A DNA stretch of 64,000 bases, taken from assembly GCF_000010725.1 (NCBI RefSeq), contig NC_013860.1:1-64000 (forward strand), read 5' to 3'. A program made the translations under genes and the position numbers. Below are positions 1 through 8,362 of this stretch, piece after piece. Positions within the stretch are counted from its first letter, which is position 1. Each line of letters starts with the position of its first letter. Origin of the DNA: Azospirillum sp. B510. Its GTDB lineage: Bacteria > Pseudomonadota > Alphaproteobacteria > Azospirillales > Azospirillaceae. A model generated the notes under the pieces. The model was given only the letters and a program-made list of their open reading frames with translations. It had not been told where the DNA came from and made no database searches.

Positions 1-173
1 CCTGCCGCCATCTGTTGTGTGAGCAAGTGGGTGAGCAAATGGTCGGACACCGGAACCCCGAAGGTCAAAACCAAGGGCCGGCGCCGTCGCGGTTGGTTAT
101 AGACTGCGCTTTCCACGCTTCACAAGCCCCCCTCCGAGACCCATCCGAGAGGAGCGCCCCTTACGGGAGGGGG

Positions 174-667
174 GCGAGACAAGACTCCAACCCCTCCATC
201 CCACCACCTCCCGACAAGGAATGGCCGGAGCCGGGGTTGGAGTCTTGTCGCGCCCCCCCTCGGAACGACTCGCCAGCCCCCGGATCCAGGAAGGACAACG
301 GGCTGGTTACGGATGGCGGGACGGGTTCGGAAACGCCTGGAGCGGGCGGGGCGCGACAGAACTCCAAATGCCCGGCCGGGGAGGAGGGGTGTCGAAACGT
401 AAATCAGCCACGAACCATCACCGACTCGCCTCTGCGACTCGGAAATCAACGAATCGGAAGCGATTCGGCGCCGAATCGAAATGTCCCACCTGGAGTCTTG
501 TCGCGTCGACGGAAAAATCCACAGGCAATCGGGACTATCCGCTGGAGTCTTGTCGCGGGAGTTCTGGAGTTTTGTCGCGCGACTCGCGATTCTCTACTGG
601 AGTCTTGTCGCGCAAACTATTAACTGAATCAAATAACCGTACAAATAGTTTGGGCGACAAGACTCCA
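174..667. repeat. Iteron array of the plasmid origin
   Basis: Copies of the 15-bp motif TGGAGTCTTGTCGCG or its complement lie at 238-252, 491-505, 543-557, 565-579 (one mismatch) and 598-612 on the plus strand. Inverted copies lie at about 174-189 (degenerate), 352-366 (variant) and 653-667. A further inverted copy sits downstream of repA at 1819-1833. Clustered identical motifs of this kind directly upstream of a replication initiator gene are typical RepA-binding iterons, so this is the likely origin (oriV). Confidence 0.85.
598..667. promoter_or_regulatory. Large inverted repeat at the repA control region
   Basis: Two 24-bp arms (598-621 and 644-667) are reverse complements at 23 of 24 positions. 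Each arm consists of one iteron plus a 9-bp extension, CAAACTATT. They flank an AT-rich 22-bp centre. The structure ends 65 bp before the chosen repA start, so it could be the repA autorepression operator, the AT-rich melting site, or both. The function is inferred from position. Confidence 0.7.
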
Positions 668-732
668 AATTGCTGGGACTAACCGGCCGTGATATAGCGT
701 TCACCGCAAAGTCGTGCCAAGGTCAGCTCGCT

Positions 733-1677
733 ATGGGACAGATACACACCCTGATCACCCAGCTTGGACGTGACCAGGCGAAGGCGCTCCAGACCGATCC
801 GGATCAGCGTTCGCTAGTCGACGTCGCCGCCGCCGTCCTCGAAGAGGAACGGCAAGAGCTTGGCATCACCTATTCAGGCTTTGCGCTAACCGCTCTTCCA
901 CATCGTCGTCTTCCCGACGACCAGCCGTGGGAACGGCGCGGACATAAGATCCGTTTACTGATCGAACCGGGACGACTGCCAATCCGCAACGGTGGCTTTA
1001 AACTATACGGTGTTCCGTATGGCAGCCGCGCGCGGATGATCCTTCTGTATCTGCAAACACGGGCGATTCAGACCGACAGCCGCGAGGTCGAGCTGGGCCG
1101 CAGCATGCATGAGTGGCTCGACCGGATGGGCCTGTCGGTGGGCGGTCAGACTTACCGCGACATCCGCGAACAGGCTTCCCGCATCGCCGCCTGTAACCTG
1201 ACCTTCGCCTGGGAGGATGCCCACAGCATCGGGTTTGAAAAGGGGTCGATCGTCAAGGGCGGTATCCATTTCTCGGCCAATGCCGGGGCGGAACCAGGCC
1301 AGGGCTCGCTGTGGGAGGACCGCGTCCTGCTGTCAGAAGCCTTCTTCCGCGAATTGAAGGCTCATCCGGTGCCAATCTGGGAACCGGCGCTGCGCCACAT
1401 CCAGAACAACAGCACCAGCATCGACATCTATATCTGGCTGGCCTACCGGTTGCACAGCCTGAACCGTTCCACACCGATCACCTGGCCGGCGGTGTTCGAA
1501 CAGTTCGGCGCGGGCTACAGCCGCCTGCGCGATTTCAGGAAACGGTTCATCGAGGCGCTTCAACTGGCCCTTGCGGTCTATCCCGATGCGCGGGTCGATG
1601 TGGAGGAGCAGGGGCTGATGCTGCACCCCTCACCGCCGCCGATCCCGGAGCGCAAGTTCGCACAGCTTTGCCGGTGA
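733..1677 (+). CDS. repA: Plasmid replication initiator protein RepA
   Basis: A 314-residue protein resembling the plasmid-encoded RepA family (RepA_C type) of alphaproteobacterial plasmids. It would bind the iterons upstream and start replication of this replicon. Family-like stretches include YGVPYGSRARMILLYLQT near residues 95-110, which would be the winged-helix region, and a C-terminal part with WPAVFEQFGAG. The ATG at 733 is chosen because it gives a family-like N-terminus (MGQIHTLITQLGRDQ). An in-frame ATG at 670 lies almost on the last iteron and is less likely. No parA or parB partner is visible in the window, so partition genes must be elsewhere or just upstream. Confidence 0.85.
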   Translation: MGQIHTLITQLGRDQAKALQTDPDQRSLVDVAAAVLEEERQELGITYSGFALTALPHRRLPDDQPWERRGHKIRLLIEPGRLPIRNGGFKLYGVPYGSRARMILLYLQTRAIQTDSREVELGRSMHEWLDRMGLSVGGQTYRDIREQASRIAACNLTFAWEDAHSIGFEKGSIVKGGIHFSANAGAEPGQGSLWEDRVLLSEAFFRELKAHPVPIWEPALRHIQNNSTSIDIYIWLAYRLHSLNRSTPITWPAVFEQFGAGYSRLRDFRKRFIEALQLALAVYPDARVDVEEQGLMLHPSPPPIPERKFAQLCR

Positions 1678-1856
1678 AGACGCAGCCTGTATCAAACCTG
1701 TTCCCGCAAATGATGGGATCCAGGCTGGCGGTCCAAACGCTTGGCGTGGATGGATTCCACCTCTGCGCGAATCAAGGTTTTCTGATGTTCTGGCTCTCGC
1801 TGCCGCGTTCATGCCCCCTGCGACAAGACTCCAAATTTGTTCGCTCACTTGCCCGC

Positions 1857-2360
1857 TCAAGGGCTGGAACGCAGCGCTCGTGCCAACGGACTGAACAAAC
1901 GCTCAAGCATGGAATTCAAAGAGCTCTCATCCAGCTTGCCCGACATGGCAAGCGCCTGAGGCGGCGTCATGAAGAAAGGCGCATCACCGGCTGAGCCGGC
2001 GCGCTGAAGGGTCGCCGCGAGCGCCAGAAGACGGCGGTCGCCTTCCGGCCGCAAGGTGGCGTGAAGCAATACCAGCAGGGTGCCGGGGTCGGCGATACGG
2101 GCGTCATTGGGGGCAAGCGTCGTGACCGGCGGACCGGAGACCAGCACCTCCGACAACAGTGCGGCAGCCCGGCCACAAAGAGTATCCTCTCCAAGGTCGG
2201 CGGCGTCGGGACTGGCACCAAGGGCGGCATCGGCGTCCACCGCGCAAAGCAGGCCGACGCGCTCGATCCGCTGGAAGAAGGGCAGGGGCGACAGAGCGGC
2301 GGCCTCCATGCTGAGCAGGCAGATGGCGAGCGACAGTGCCGGGCGGATCCGGCCCCTCAC
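1857..2360 (-). CDS. Exported protein of unknown function
   Basis: A 167-residue protein starting with GTG whose first bases overlap the stop of the ABC exporter gene (GTGA), so the two are probably translationally coupled. The N-terminus RPALSLAICLLSMEAAA resembles a signal peptide, pointing to a periplasmic or exported product. The rest is leucine/alanine rich and includes GTLLVLLHATLRPEGDRRLL. I do not recognise the family. Coupling to an ABC exporter suggests a role in the same export or surface-modification step, but this is inference only. The iteron at 1819-1833 lies just past its 3' end. Confidence 0.55.
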   Translation of the reverse strand: MRGRIRPALSLAICLLSMEAAALSPLPFFQRIERVGLLCAVDADAALGASPDAADLGEDTLCGRAAALLSEVLVSGPPVTTLAPNDARIADPGTLLVLLHATLRPEGDRRLLALAATLQRAGSAGDAPFFMTPPQALAMSGKLDESSLNSMLERLFSPLARALRSSP

Positions 2361-4303
2361 AGTTTTTCCCTGTCGGTGGCTTCGCTGCCGGCCGCAGAGG
2401 CCGCATCATCCGGCAGGAAGCCGCCGACCTGACGGTGCCACAACCGGGCATAAGGGCCGTCGCGGCGCAACAGGGTGGCGTGGTCACCCTGCTCCAGGAT
2501 CCGCCCCTTCTCCAGATAGAGGATGCGGTCCATCCCGGTGACGGTGGAGAGCCGGTGGGCGATGGCGATCACGGTGCGCCCCTCGAACAGGCCGAGCAGC
2601 GCGTCCTGGATCAGATGCTCCGTCTCGGAATCGAGGGAGGAGGTCGCCTCGTCCAACACCAGGATCGGCGCATTCTTCAGGAAGGCGCGGGCGATGGCGA
2701 CCCGCTGGCGTTCACCGCCCGACAGCTGGATGCCACGCTCACCCACCACGGTGCCATAACCGCCGGCACGGCCATCGATGAAACGGTCGCAATGGGCGCG
2801 GATGGCTGTCGCCCGGATCGCCTCGTCCGTCGCCCCCTCGCTGCCATAGGCGATGTTGTCACGGATGGAGCGGTGGAACAGGCTCGGCAGCTGCGGCACC
2901 TCGGCCACCGCACGGTTGAGCGAGGCGAGGCTGACCGTGGCGATGTCCTGCCCATCGATCAGGATACGCCCGCCCTGCACGGGGAACTGGCGGCGCAGCA
3001 GCCGGACCATGGTGCTCTTGCCCGCTCCCGACGGACCGACCAGCGCCACCCGCTCCCCCGGCCGGATGGTGAGCGACAGGCCGTCGAACACCGCCCCGTT
3101 TCCGGGATGGGCGAAGCGGATGTCCTCGAAACGGATGGCGCCGTCGCTGACCGCCAGCTCGGGACGGCCAGGCGGATCCGGGATCTCGTGCGGGCGGACG
3201 ATCAGCTCCAACGCTCCCGACAGGACGCCCAGCTGTTCGAAGAAGCCGAGCATGCGGGTCGACAGGCCCCAGACATTGGTGCCGACGATGCTGGCAAGCG
3301 AAAAGACCATGGCGAAATCGCCCACGCTCATCCGCCCGGCCATCGCCTCCGACACGGCGATGCCGATCAGGGTGATCTGGAAGACCAGCAGGGCGTTGAA
3401 CAGCCAGAACCACATCTTGGTCAGGAACCAGCGCAGTTCCTTGGAACGGGCGATCTCGCCGGTCAGGGCGTCGGACAACCTGGCCAGCTCCTGCCGGCGG
3501 CGGGCGAAGGCGCGCACCAGTTCGGCATTGGCGATGATGTCGACCATGCGGCCAGTGGTCGACGACACCTCCTCGGAGAAGGCGTGCGACAGCCGCAGGC
3601 AGCGCCGCGCCAACAGGGCCGACAGGGTCAGATGCGCCGCGGTCCAGCCGACCAGCAGGCCGGCGAACAGCGTCTGGGCCGAGGCCAGCAGGGTCAGGCC
3701 GATGGCGAGGACGACGACGATGCGGATGATGTCGTTGGTCAGGATTTCCAGGATCTGGATGGCGCTCTGCCCGGCCTGCTTGACCTTCTGACCCAGGTTG
3801 CCGGCGAAATTATCCTGGAAGTAGCGCGGCGAATGATCGATCAGATGGTCGAACAGCCGGACCTGGATGGCGTGGCGCAAGGCCGGCGAGGTATGGAGAT
3901 CGACCAGCTCGCGCAGGCGGTTGAACAGCGCCGACGCGATCCATAGCCCACCCAGCAGCAGGAACCAGCGCATCACCTCCGCCGTCCAGGCTGGCGAGCC
4001 GTTTGGTGGATTTCCAGACAGTCCCGCAAGCGAATCGACCAGCCCGCGCATCGCCACCGGTTCCAACCCCATCAGCCCGATTCCACCAGCGGCGGCGAGG
4101 TTGAGCAGGATGGCGCGACCGAGGAAGCCGTTGCGCACGAACATCCACAGGAAGCGCCAGGGCGAGGAGGGCAGGGGCCGACCGGAGAGAAGGGGCTCGG
4201 CCACGAGGGCTTTGTTGGAAACAGGCAAGGGGCGTCGGCGCTCCGTCGCGCGATTGGCCGGGCGCTGCCGGCGGACCGCCTCCTTATAGGCGCAAGGCGG
4301 CAT
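2357..4303 (-). CDS. ABC transporter, fused permease and ATPase (exporter type)
   Basis: A 648-residue half-transporter: an N-terminal six-helix membrane domain followed by an ATPase domain. The ATPase has Walker A GPSGAGKST (about residue 420), signature LSGGERQR (about 523), Walker B ILVLDEATSSLD (about 544) and an H-loop in AIAHRLSTV. This is the architecture of MsbA/ABCB-type exporters that move lipids, lipid-linked glycans or peptides across the inner membrane. The start at 4303 is the most upstream ATG that does not run into the divergent glycosyltransferase, and a later start is possible. It is divergent from the GT4 gene across 114 bp, so the two could share a control region. The substrate is unknown; a surface glycolipid is plausible from context. 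Confidence 0.85.
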   Translation of the reverse strand: MPPCAYKEAVRRQRPANRATERRRPLPVSNKALVAEPLLSGRPLPSSPWRFLWMFVRNGFLGRAILLNLAAAGGIGLMGLEPVAMRGLVDSLAGLSGNPPNGSPAWTAEVMRWFLLLGGLWIASALFNRLRELVDLHTSPALRHAIQVRLFDHLIDHSPRYFQDNFAGNLGQKVKQAGQSAIQILEILTNDIIRIVVVLAIGLTLLASAQTLFAGLLVGWTAAHLTLSALLARRCLRLSHAFSEEVSSTTGRMVDIIANAELVRAFARRRQELARLSDALTGEIARSKELRWFLTKMWFWLFNALLVFQITLIGIAVSEAMAGRMSVGDFAMVFSLASIVGTNVWGLSTRMLGFFEQLGVLSGALELIVRPHEIPDPPGRPELAVSDGAIRFEDIRFAHPGNGAVFDGLSLTIRPGERVALVGPSGAGKSTMVRLLRRQFPVQGGRILIDGQDIATVSLASLNRAVAEVPQLPSLFHRSIRDNIAYGSEGATDEAIRATAIRAHCDRFIDGRAGGYGTVVGERGIQLSGGERQRVAIARAFLKNAPILVLDEATSSLDSETEHLIQDALLGLFEGRTVIAIAHRLSTVTGMDRILYLEKGRILEQGDHATLLRRDGPYARLWHRQVGGFLPDDAASAAGSEATDREKL

Positions 4304-4417
4304 CAGCGGAATCCATCCTTCCGGGGGCGCCGGTTCCCCCTCTCTTCCCCATCGACAGCGGCGCCGGATGCCCGCAGGCTGTCGCCCCATTCTCCGTCTT
4401 CCAGGCATCGTCCTTCC

Positions 4418-5698
4418 ATGCGGATCCTGTTCGTCCACCAGAACACTCCTGGCCAGTACAAGCATCTCGTCCGCCATTTCGCGGCGGATCCGGCCCATCA
4501 GGTCGCCTTCATCGGCAAGGTCCGGCGCGAGCTGCCGGGGGGCACGCAGATGGCGCTCTACCGTCCGACGCGCGAGCCGGGGGAGGCGACCCACCCCTAT
4601 ATCCGCATGTTCGAGGGGCAGATCCTGCACGGGCAGGGGGCCGTCCGCGCCGGGCTGGCCCTGCGGAAGGAGGGCTTCACCCCCGACGTGATCTGCGCCC
4701 ATCCCGGCTGGGGCGAGGCGCTGTTCCTGAAGGACTTGTTCCCGGACGCCCGCCTGCTGCTCTATTGCGAGTTCTTCTACCGGGCCGACGGGTCGGACGT
4801 CGGTTTCGATCCGGACCGGCCGGTGACGCTGGAAACGCGCTGCCGCATCCGCGCCAAGAACTCGGCCCTGCTGGCCGGGCTGGAGGCGATGGACTGGGGC
4901 GTCAGCCCGACGGAGTGGCAGCGGCACCAGCATCCCGACGTCTTCCGTCCGCGCCTCTCGGTGATCCATGACGGGGTCGACACCGCGGTCTGCCGGCCGG
5001 ATCCGGCCGCCATCGTCACCCTGCCCGACGGCCGCAGCCTGTCACGCGAGGACGAGGTGGTGACCTATGTCGCCCGCAACCTGGAGCCCTACCGCGGCTT
5101 TCCCACCATCATGCGGGCAGCGGCGGAACTGCTGCGGCGCCGGCCCAACCTGCACATCCTGATGGTGGGCGGCGACGAGATCAGCTACGGCGCGCCGCCC
5201 GAGGGCGGCGGCACTTGGCGCGAGAAAATGTGGCGGGAGACGATGCTGGACGCCACCGGCGCGCCCAAGCCGGAAGCGGCGCGGCTGCATGTGCTGGGCA
5301 AGCTGCCTTATGACCGCTACCTGTCGGTCCTGCGCGTCTCGCGCGCTCACGTCTACCTGACCTTCCCCTTCGTCCTGTCCTGGTCGATGCTTGAGGCGAT
5401 GGCTTGCGGCGCCGTCATCGTCGGCTCCGACACGCCGCCGGTCGCCGAGGTGATCGCGGACGGGGTGAACGGTCTGCTGACGGGCTTCTTCGATCCGATG
5501 GCGCTCGCCGACCGGGTGGAAACGGCGCTGGACGATCCGGACCTGCGCGCCGCCCTGTCGGCCGCCGCCCGGCGGACGGTGGTGGAGCGCTTCGACCTTG
5601 CCACCGTCTGCCTGCCGGCGCAGCTCCGCCTGCTTGAGGATGTGCGGGACGGACGGCTGCCGCCCGCCCCGGCATGTCCCGAGACTCGTCCGGCCTGA
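4418..5698 (+). CDS. Glycosyltransferase family 4
   Basis: A 426-residue GT-B fold glycosyltransferase. The N-terminus MRILFVHQNTPGQYKHL and the GT4 C-terminal half are clear. The latter has the donor-site segment SWSMLEAMACGAVIVGSDT (about residues 318-336) followed by EVIADGVNGLL. Enzymes of this type transfer a sugar from a nucleotide sugar to a growing lipid-linked or polysaccharide acceptor on the cytoplasmic face of the membrane. It lies upstream of pseB, pseC and a flippase on the same strand, which places it in surface-glycan assembly. The sugar specificity cannot be read from the sequence. Confidence 0.88.
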   Translation: MRILFVHQNTPGQYKHLVRHFAADPAHQVAFIGKVRRELPGGTQMALYRPTREPGEATHPYIRMFEGQILHGQGAVRAGLALRKEGFTPDVICAHPGWGEALFLKDLFPDARLLLYCEFFYRADGSDVGFDPDRPVTLETRCRIRAKNSALLAGLEAMDWGVSPTEWQRHQHPDVFRPRLSVIHDGVDTAVCRPDPAAIVTLPDGRSLSREDEVVTYVARNLEPYRGFPTIMRAAAELLRRRPNLHILMVGGDEISYGAPPEGGGTWREKMWRETMLDATGAPKPEAARLHVLGKLPYDRYLSVLRVSRAHVYLTFPFVLSWSMLEAMACGAVIVGSDTPPVAEVIADGVNGLLTGFFDPMALADRVETALDDPDLRAALSAAARRTVVERFDLATVCLPAQLRLLEDVRDGRLPPAPACPETRPA

Positions 5699-5955
5699 CG
5701 GGCCTTGCACCGGGCATCGTCCTGAATTAACCCGATCGTCAGAAAGCGCCGGTTACGGTCGGGATGCATGGCGATTCCGGCAAGGGTCCCCTGGATCACG
5801 CGGCGGCCCGGCGGTTTCGAACGATGCGGCTTCAACGGACGGAACCGGCGGTGACCATACACTCCAGCAAGGCGGGCAAGCCCGCAGCAGCGATCTCGGC
5901 GGACGCGGACCGACAGAACAAGGACGCCGGTATCGGGCTGGAAGCTGGCCTGCGC

Positions 5956-6948
5956 ATGCTGGACGGCCGGTCGATCCTGGTGACGGGGGGGACGGGTTCC
6001 TTCGGGCGCCGCTTCGTCGAGACGGTGATGCGGCATGCCAAGCCGCGCCGGGTCATCATCTTCTCGCGCGACGAGTTCAAGCAGTACGAGATGCAGCAGC
6101 GCATGCCGGCGGAGTGGGCGCCGACGCTGCGCTATTTCATCGGCGACGTGCGCGACCGTGAACGGCTGAACCTCGCGATGCGCGAGGTTGATTTCTGCGT
6201 CCACGCCGCGGCGCTGAAGCATGTGCCTGCCGCCGAATACAATCCGATGGAGTGCATCCACACCAACGTCTACGGGGCGGAGAATGTGGTGCGGGCGGCG
6301 CTGTCGGCCGGGGTGCGGCGTGTCGTCGCGCTGTCGACCGACAAGGCGGCCAACCCGATCAACCTCTATGGCGCCAGCAAGCTGGCGTCGGACAAGATCT
6401 TCATCGCCGCCAACAACCTGTCGGGCGCGCTCGACACCCGCTTCGCCGTGGTGCGCTACGGCAATGTCGTGGGGTCGCGCGGCAGCGTGGTGCCGCTGTT
6501 CCGCAAGATGATCGCCGAGGGGGCGGACCATCTGCCGGTCACCGACGAACGGATGACCCGCTTCTGGATCACGCTGCAGCATGGTGTCGATTTCGTGTTG
6601 TCCTGCTTCGCCATGATGCAGGGCGGCGAGATCTTCGTGCCGAAGATCCCCAGCATGCGCATCGCCGACCTCGCCCACGCCATGGCGCCGGAGCTGCCGC
6701 GGAAGATCGTCGGCATCCGGCCGGGCGAGAAGCTGCACGAGGTGATGATCACCGAGGATGATTCCCGCCAGACCTACGAGCTGGCCGACCGTTATGTCAT
6801 CGAGCCGGCCTTCACCTTCTGGCAGCATGCGCCCTACGAGCGGCTGAACGCCCGCCCGGTGGCCGACGGCTTCCGCTATGCCAGCGACGGCAATGACGAC
6901 TGGCTGGACGGCGAGCGGCTGCGCGTCCTGTTGACGGAAGCGCCCTGA
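5956..6948 (+). CDS. pseB: UDP-N-acetylglucosamine 4,6-dehydratase (inverting)
   Basis: A 330-residue short-chain dehydrogenase-fold enzyme very close to PseB, which converts UDP-GlcNAc to UDP-2-acetamido-2,6-dideoxy-beta-L-arabino-hexos-4-ulose, the first step to pseudaminic acid. The sequence begins MLDGRSILVTGGTGSFG with the NAD(P)-binding glycine motif, followed by VIIFSRDEFKQYEMQQR and the LYGASK catalytic region near residue 138. Longer in-frame starts up to 5764 exist, but the ATG at 5956 reproduces the usual PseB N-terminus. Its stop overlaps the start of pseC (TGATG), so the two are translationally coupled. Confidence 0.9.
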   Translation: MLDGRSILVTGGTGSFGRRFVETVMRHAKPRRVIIFSRDEFKQYEMQQRMPAEWAPTLRYFIGDVRDRERLNLAMREVDFCVHAAALKHVPAAEYNPMECIHTNVYGAENVVRAALSAGVRRVVALSTDKAANPINLYGASKLASDKIFIAANNLSGALDTRFAVVRYGNVVGSRGSVVPLFRKMIAEGADHLPVTDERMTRFWITLQHGVDFVLSCFAMMQGGEIFVPKIPSMRIADLAHAMAPELPRKIVGIRPGEKLHEVMITEDDSRQTYELADRYVIEPAFTFWQHAPYERLNARPVADGFRYASDGNDDWLDGERLRVLLTEAP

Positions 6949-8207
6949 TGGCGGCCGCCTGGCAGCCGGATCCGTCCTTCCTTCCCTATGGCCGCCAATC
7001 CGTGGAGGAGGAGGACATCGCCGCGGTGGCCGCGGTGCTGCGCGGGGACTGGCTGACCCAGGGGCCGGCGGTGGCCGCTTTCGAGCGGGCGCTCGCCGGC
7101 CGGGTGGGGGCCGCCGGGGCGGTGGCCTGCGCCAACGCCACCGCCGCGCTGCGGCTCGCCTACACCGCACTCGGCATCGGGCCGGGCGATGCGGTGGTGG
7201 TGCCGTCCAACACCTTCCTCGCCACCGCCTCGGCCGCCCGCCACACCGGGGCCGAGGTCGCCTTCGCCGACGTCGATCCCGACAGCGGCCTGATGGGCGT
7301 GGCCGAGGCCGAGGCCGCCATCGCCCGCGCCCGCCATGCCGGCTGGCGCGTCCGCGCGCTCGCCCCCGTCCATTATGCCGGGCAGACCGCGCCGATGGCC
7401 GGGCTGGCGGCGCTCGCCCGGGCGGAGAGGCTGGCGCTGGTCGAGGATGCCGCCCACGCCATCGGCACGGTCGATCTGTCCGCCGGCGAGAGGCCGGTCG
7501 GCGCCGGCTGGCCGGAGGTGGAGGCGGGCTCGCTCACCGTCTTCTCCTTCCATCCGGTCAAGACCATCGCCGCCGGGGAGGGCGGGGCGGTCACCGGCAA
7601 CGACCCGGCGCTGATGGCCCGGGTCCGGCGCCTGTGCAACCATGGCATGGTGCGCGATCCACCGGCGGGGGAGGGCTTCGCCGACCCCAAGGCCGCCCTC
7701 GACGCGGAAGGGAGGCCAAACCCCTGGTACTATGAGATGGCGGAGCCCGGATTTAATCACCGGTTGTCCGATATCCATGCCGCCCTGGTGCTGAGCCAGC
7801 TCGGACGGCTCGACCGTTTCGTCGAACGCCGTGCCCGGCTGATGGCGCTCTATGCCGAGCGACTGGTCCCGCTGGCCCCGCTGCTGCGGCCACCGGCCCT
7901 GGTACCTTGGTGCCGGCCGGCCTGGCACCTGTGCGCCGCGCGCATCGACTTCGATGCTGTGGGGCGGACCCGCGCGGCGGTGATGACGGGGCTCCGTGCC
8001 CTGGGCATCGGCAGCCAGGTCCATTACATCCCGGTTCATCGCCAACCCTACTGGCGCCGCCGCTATGGCGATCTCGCCATGTCTGACGCCGTCCTGCCCG
8101 GCGCCATGCGGCATTACGCCCAGACCCTGTCGCTGCCCCTGTTTCCGGCCATGGCCGACGGCGACGTCGCGCGCGTCGCCGCGGCGTTGGAGCAGGTCCT
8201 CTCCTGA
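6948..8207 (+). CDS. pseC: PLP-dependent sugar aminotransferase, PseC-like
   Basis: A 419-residue DegT/DnrJ/EryC1 family aminotransferase. It overlaps pseB by one base and in that position is best called PseC, which transaminates the PseB product to UDP-4-amino-4,6-dideoxy-N-acetyl-beta-L-altrosamine. Visible features are FLPYGRQSVEEEDIAAV at the N-terminus, VVPSNTFLATASAA in the cofactor domain, VEDAAHAIG, and the PLP lysine in FHPVKTIAAGEGGA near residue 205. The remaining pathway genes (pseF, pseG, pseI) are not in this window. A PseH-like acetyltransferase candidate lies far away at 34942-35505. Other 4-amino sugars are possible products. Confidence 0.85.
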   Translation: MAAAWQPDPSFLPYGRQSVEEEDIAAVAAVLRGDWLTQGPAVAAFERALAGRVGAAGAVACANATAALRLAYTALGIGPGDAVVVPSNTFLATASAARHTGAEVAFADVDPDSGLMGVAEAEAAIARARHAGWRVRALAPVHYAGQTAPMAGLAALARAERLALVEDAAHAIGTVDLSAGERPVGAGWPEVEAGSLTVFSFHPVKTIAAGEGGAVTGNDPALMARVRRLCNHGMVRDPPAGEGFADPKAALDAEGRPNPWYYEMAEPGFNHRLSDIHAALVLSQLGRLDRFVERRARLMALYAERLVPLAPLLRPPALVPWCRPAWHLCAARIDFDAVGRTRAAVMTGLRALGIGSQVHYIPVHRQPYWRRRYGDLAMSDAVLPGAMRHYAQTLSLPLFPAMADGDVARVAAALEQVLS

Positions 8208-8362
8208 CCGCGCACCGGCCTGCCCTGCCGGTCATGACGGCGTATGTTCAGGGTCACGACCATTTCGATTGAGCGATTCCGTTAGCGTTTTGGAGAGGAT
8301 GGACCGATAACAATGGCGTCGTCAGGAGGGCATAGGCCCAGGCCGAACGGCTGAACAGCCGT

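Noticed and set aside
510..525. Possible DnaA box near AAATCCACAGG
   Set aside because: It matches the TTATCCACA consensus too weakly to call.
15..623. Open frames across the iteron region
   Set aside because: They are caused by the repeated iteron motif and encode no recognisable protein.
5764..5955. Longer N-terminus for PseB
   Set aside because: The extra 64 residues are low-complexity and absent from the family; the ATG at 5956 gives the normal PseB start.
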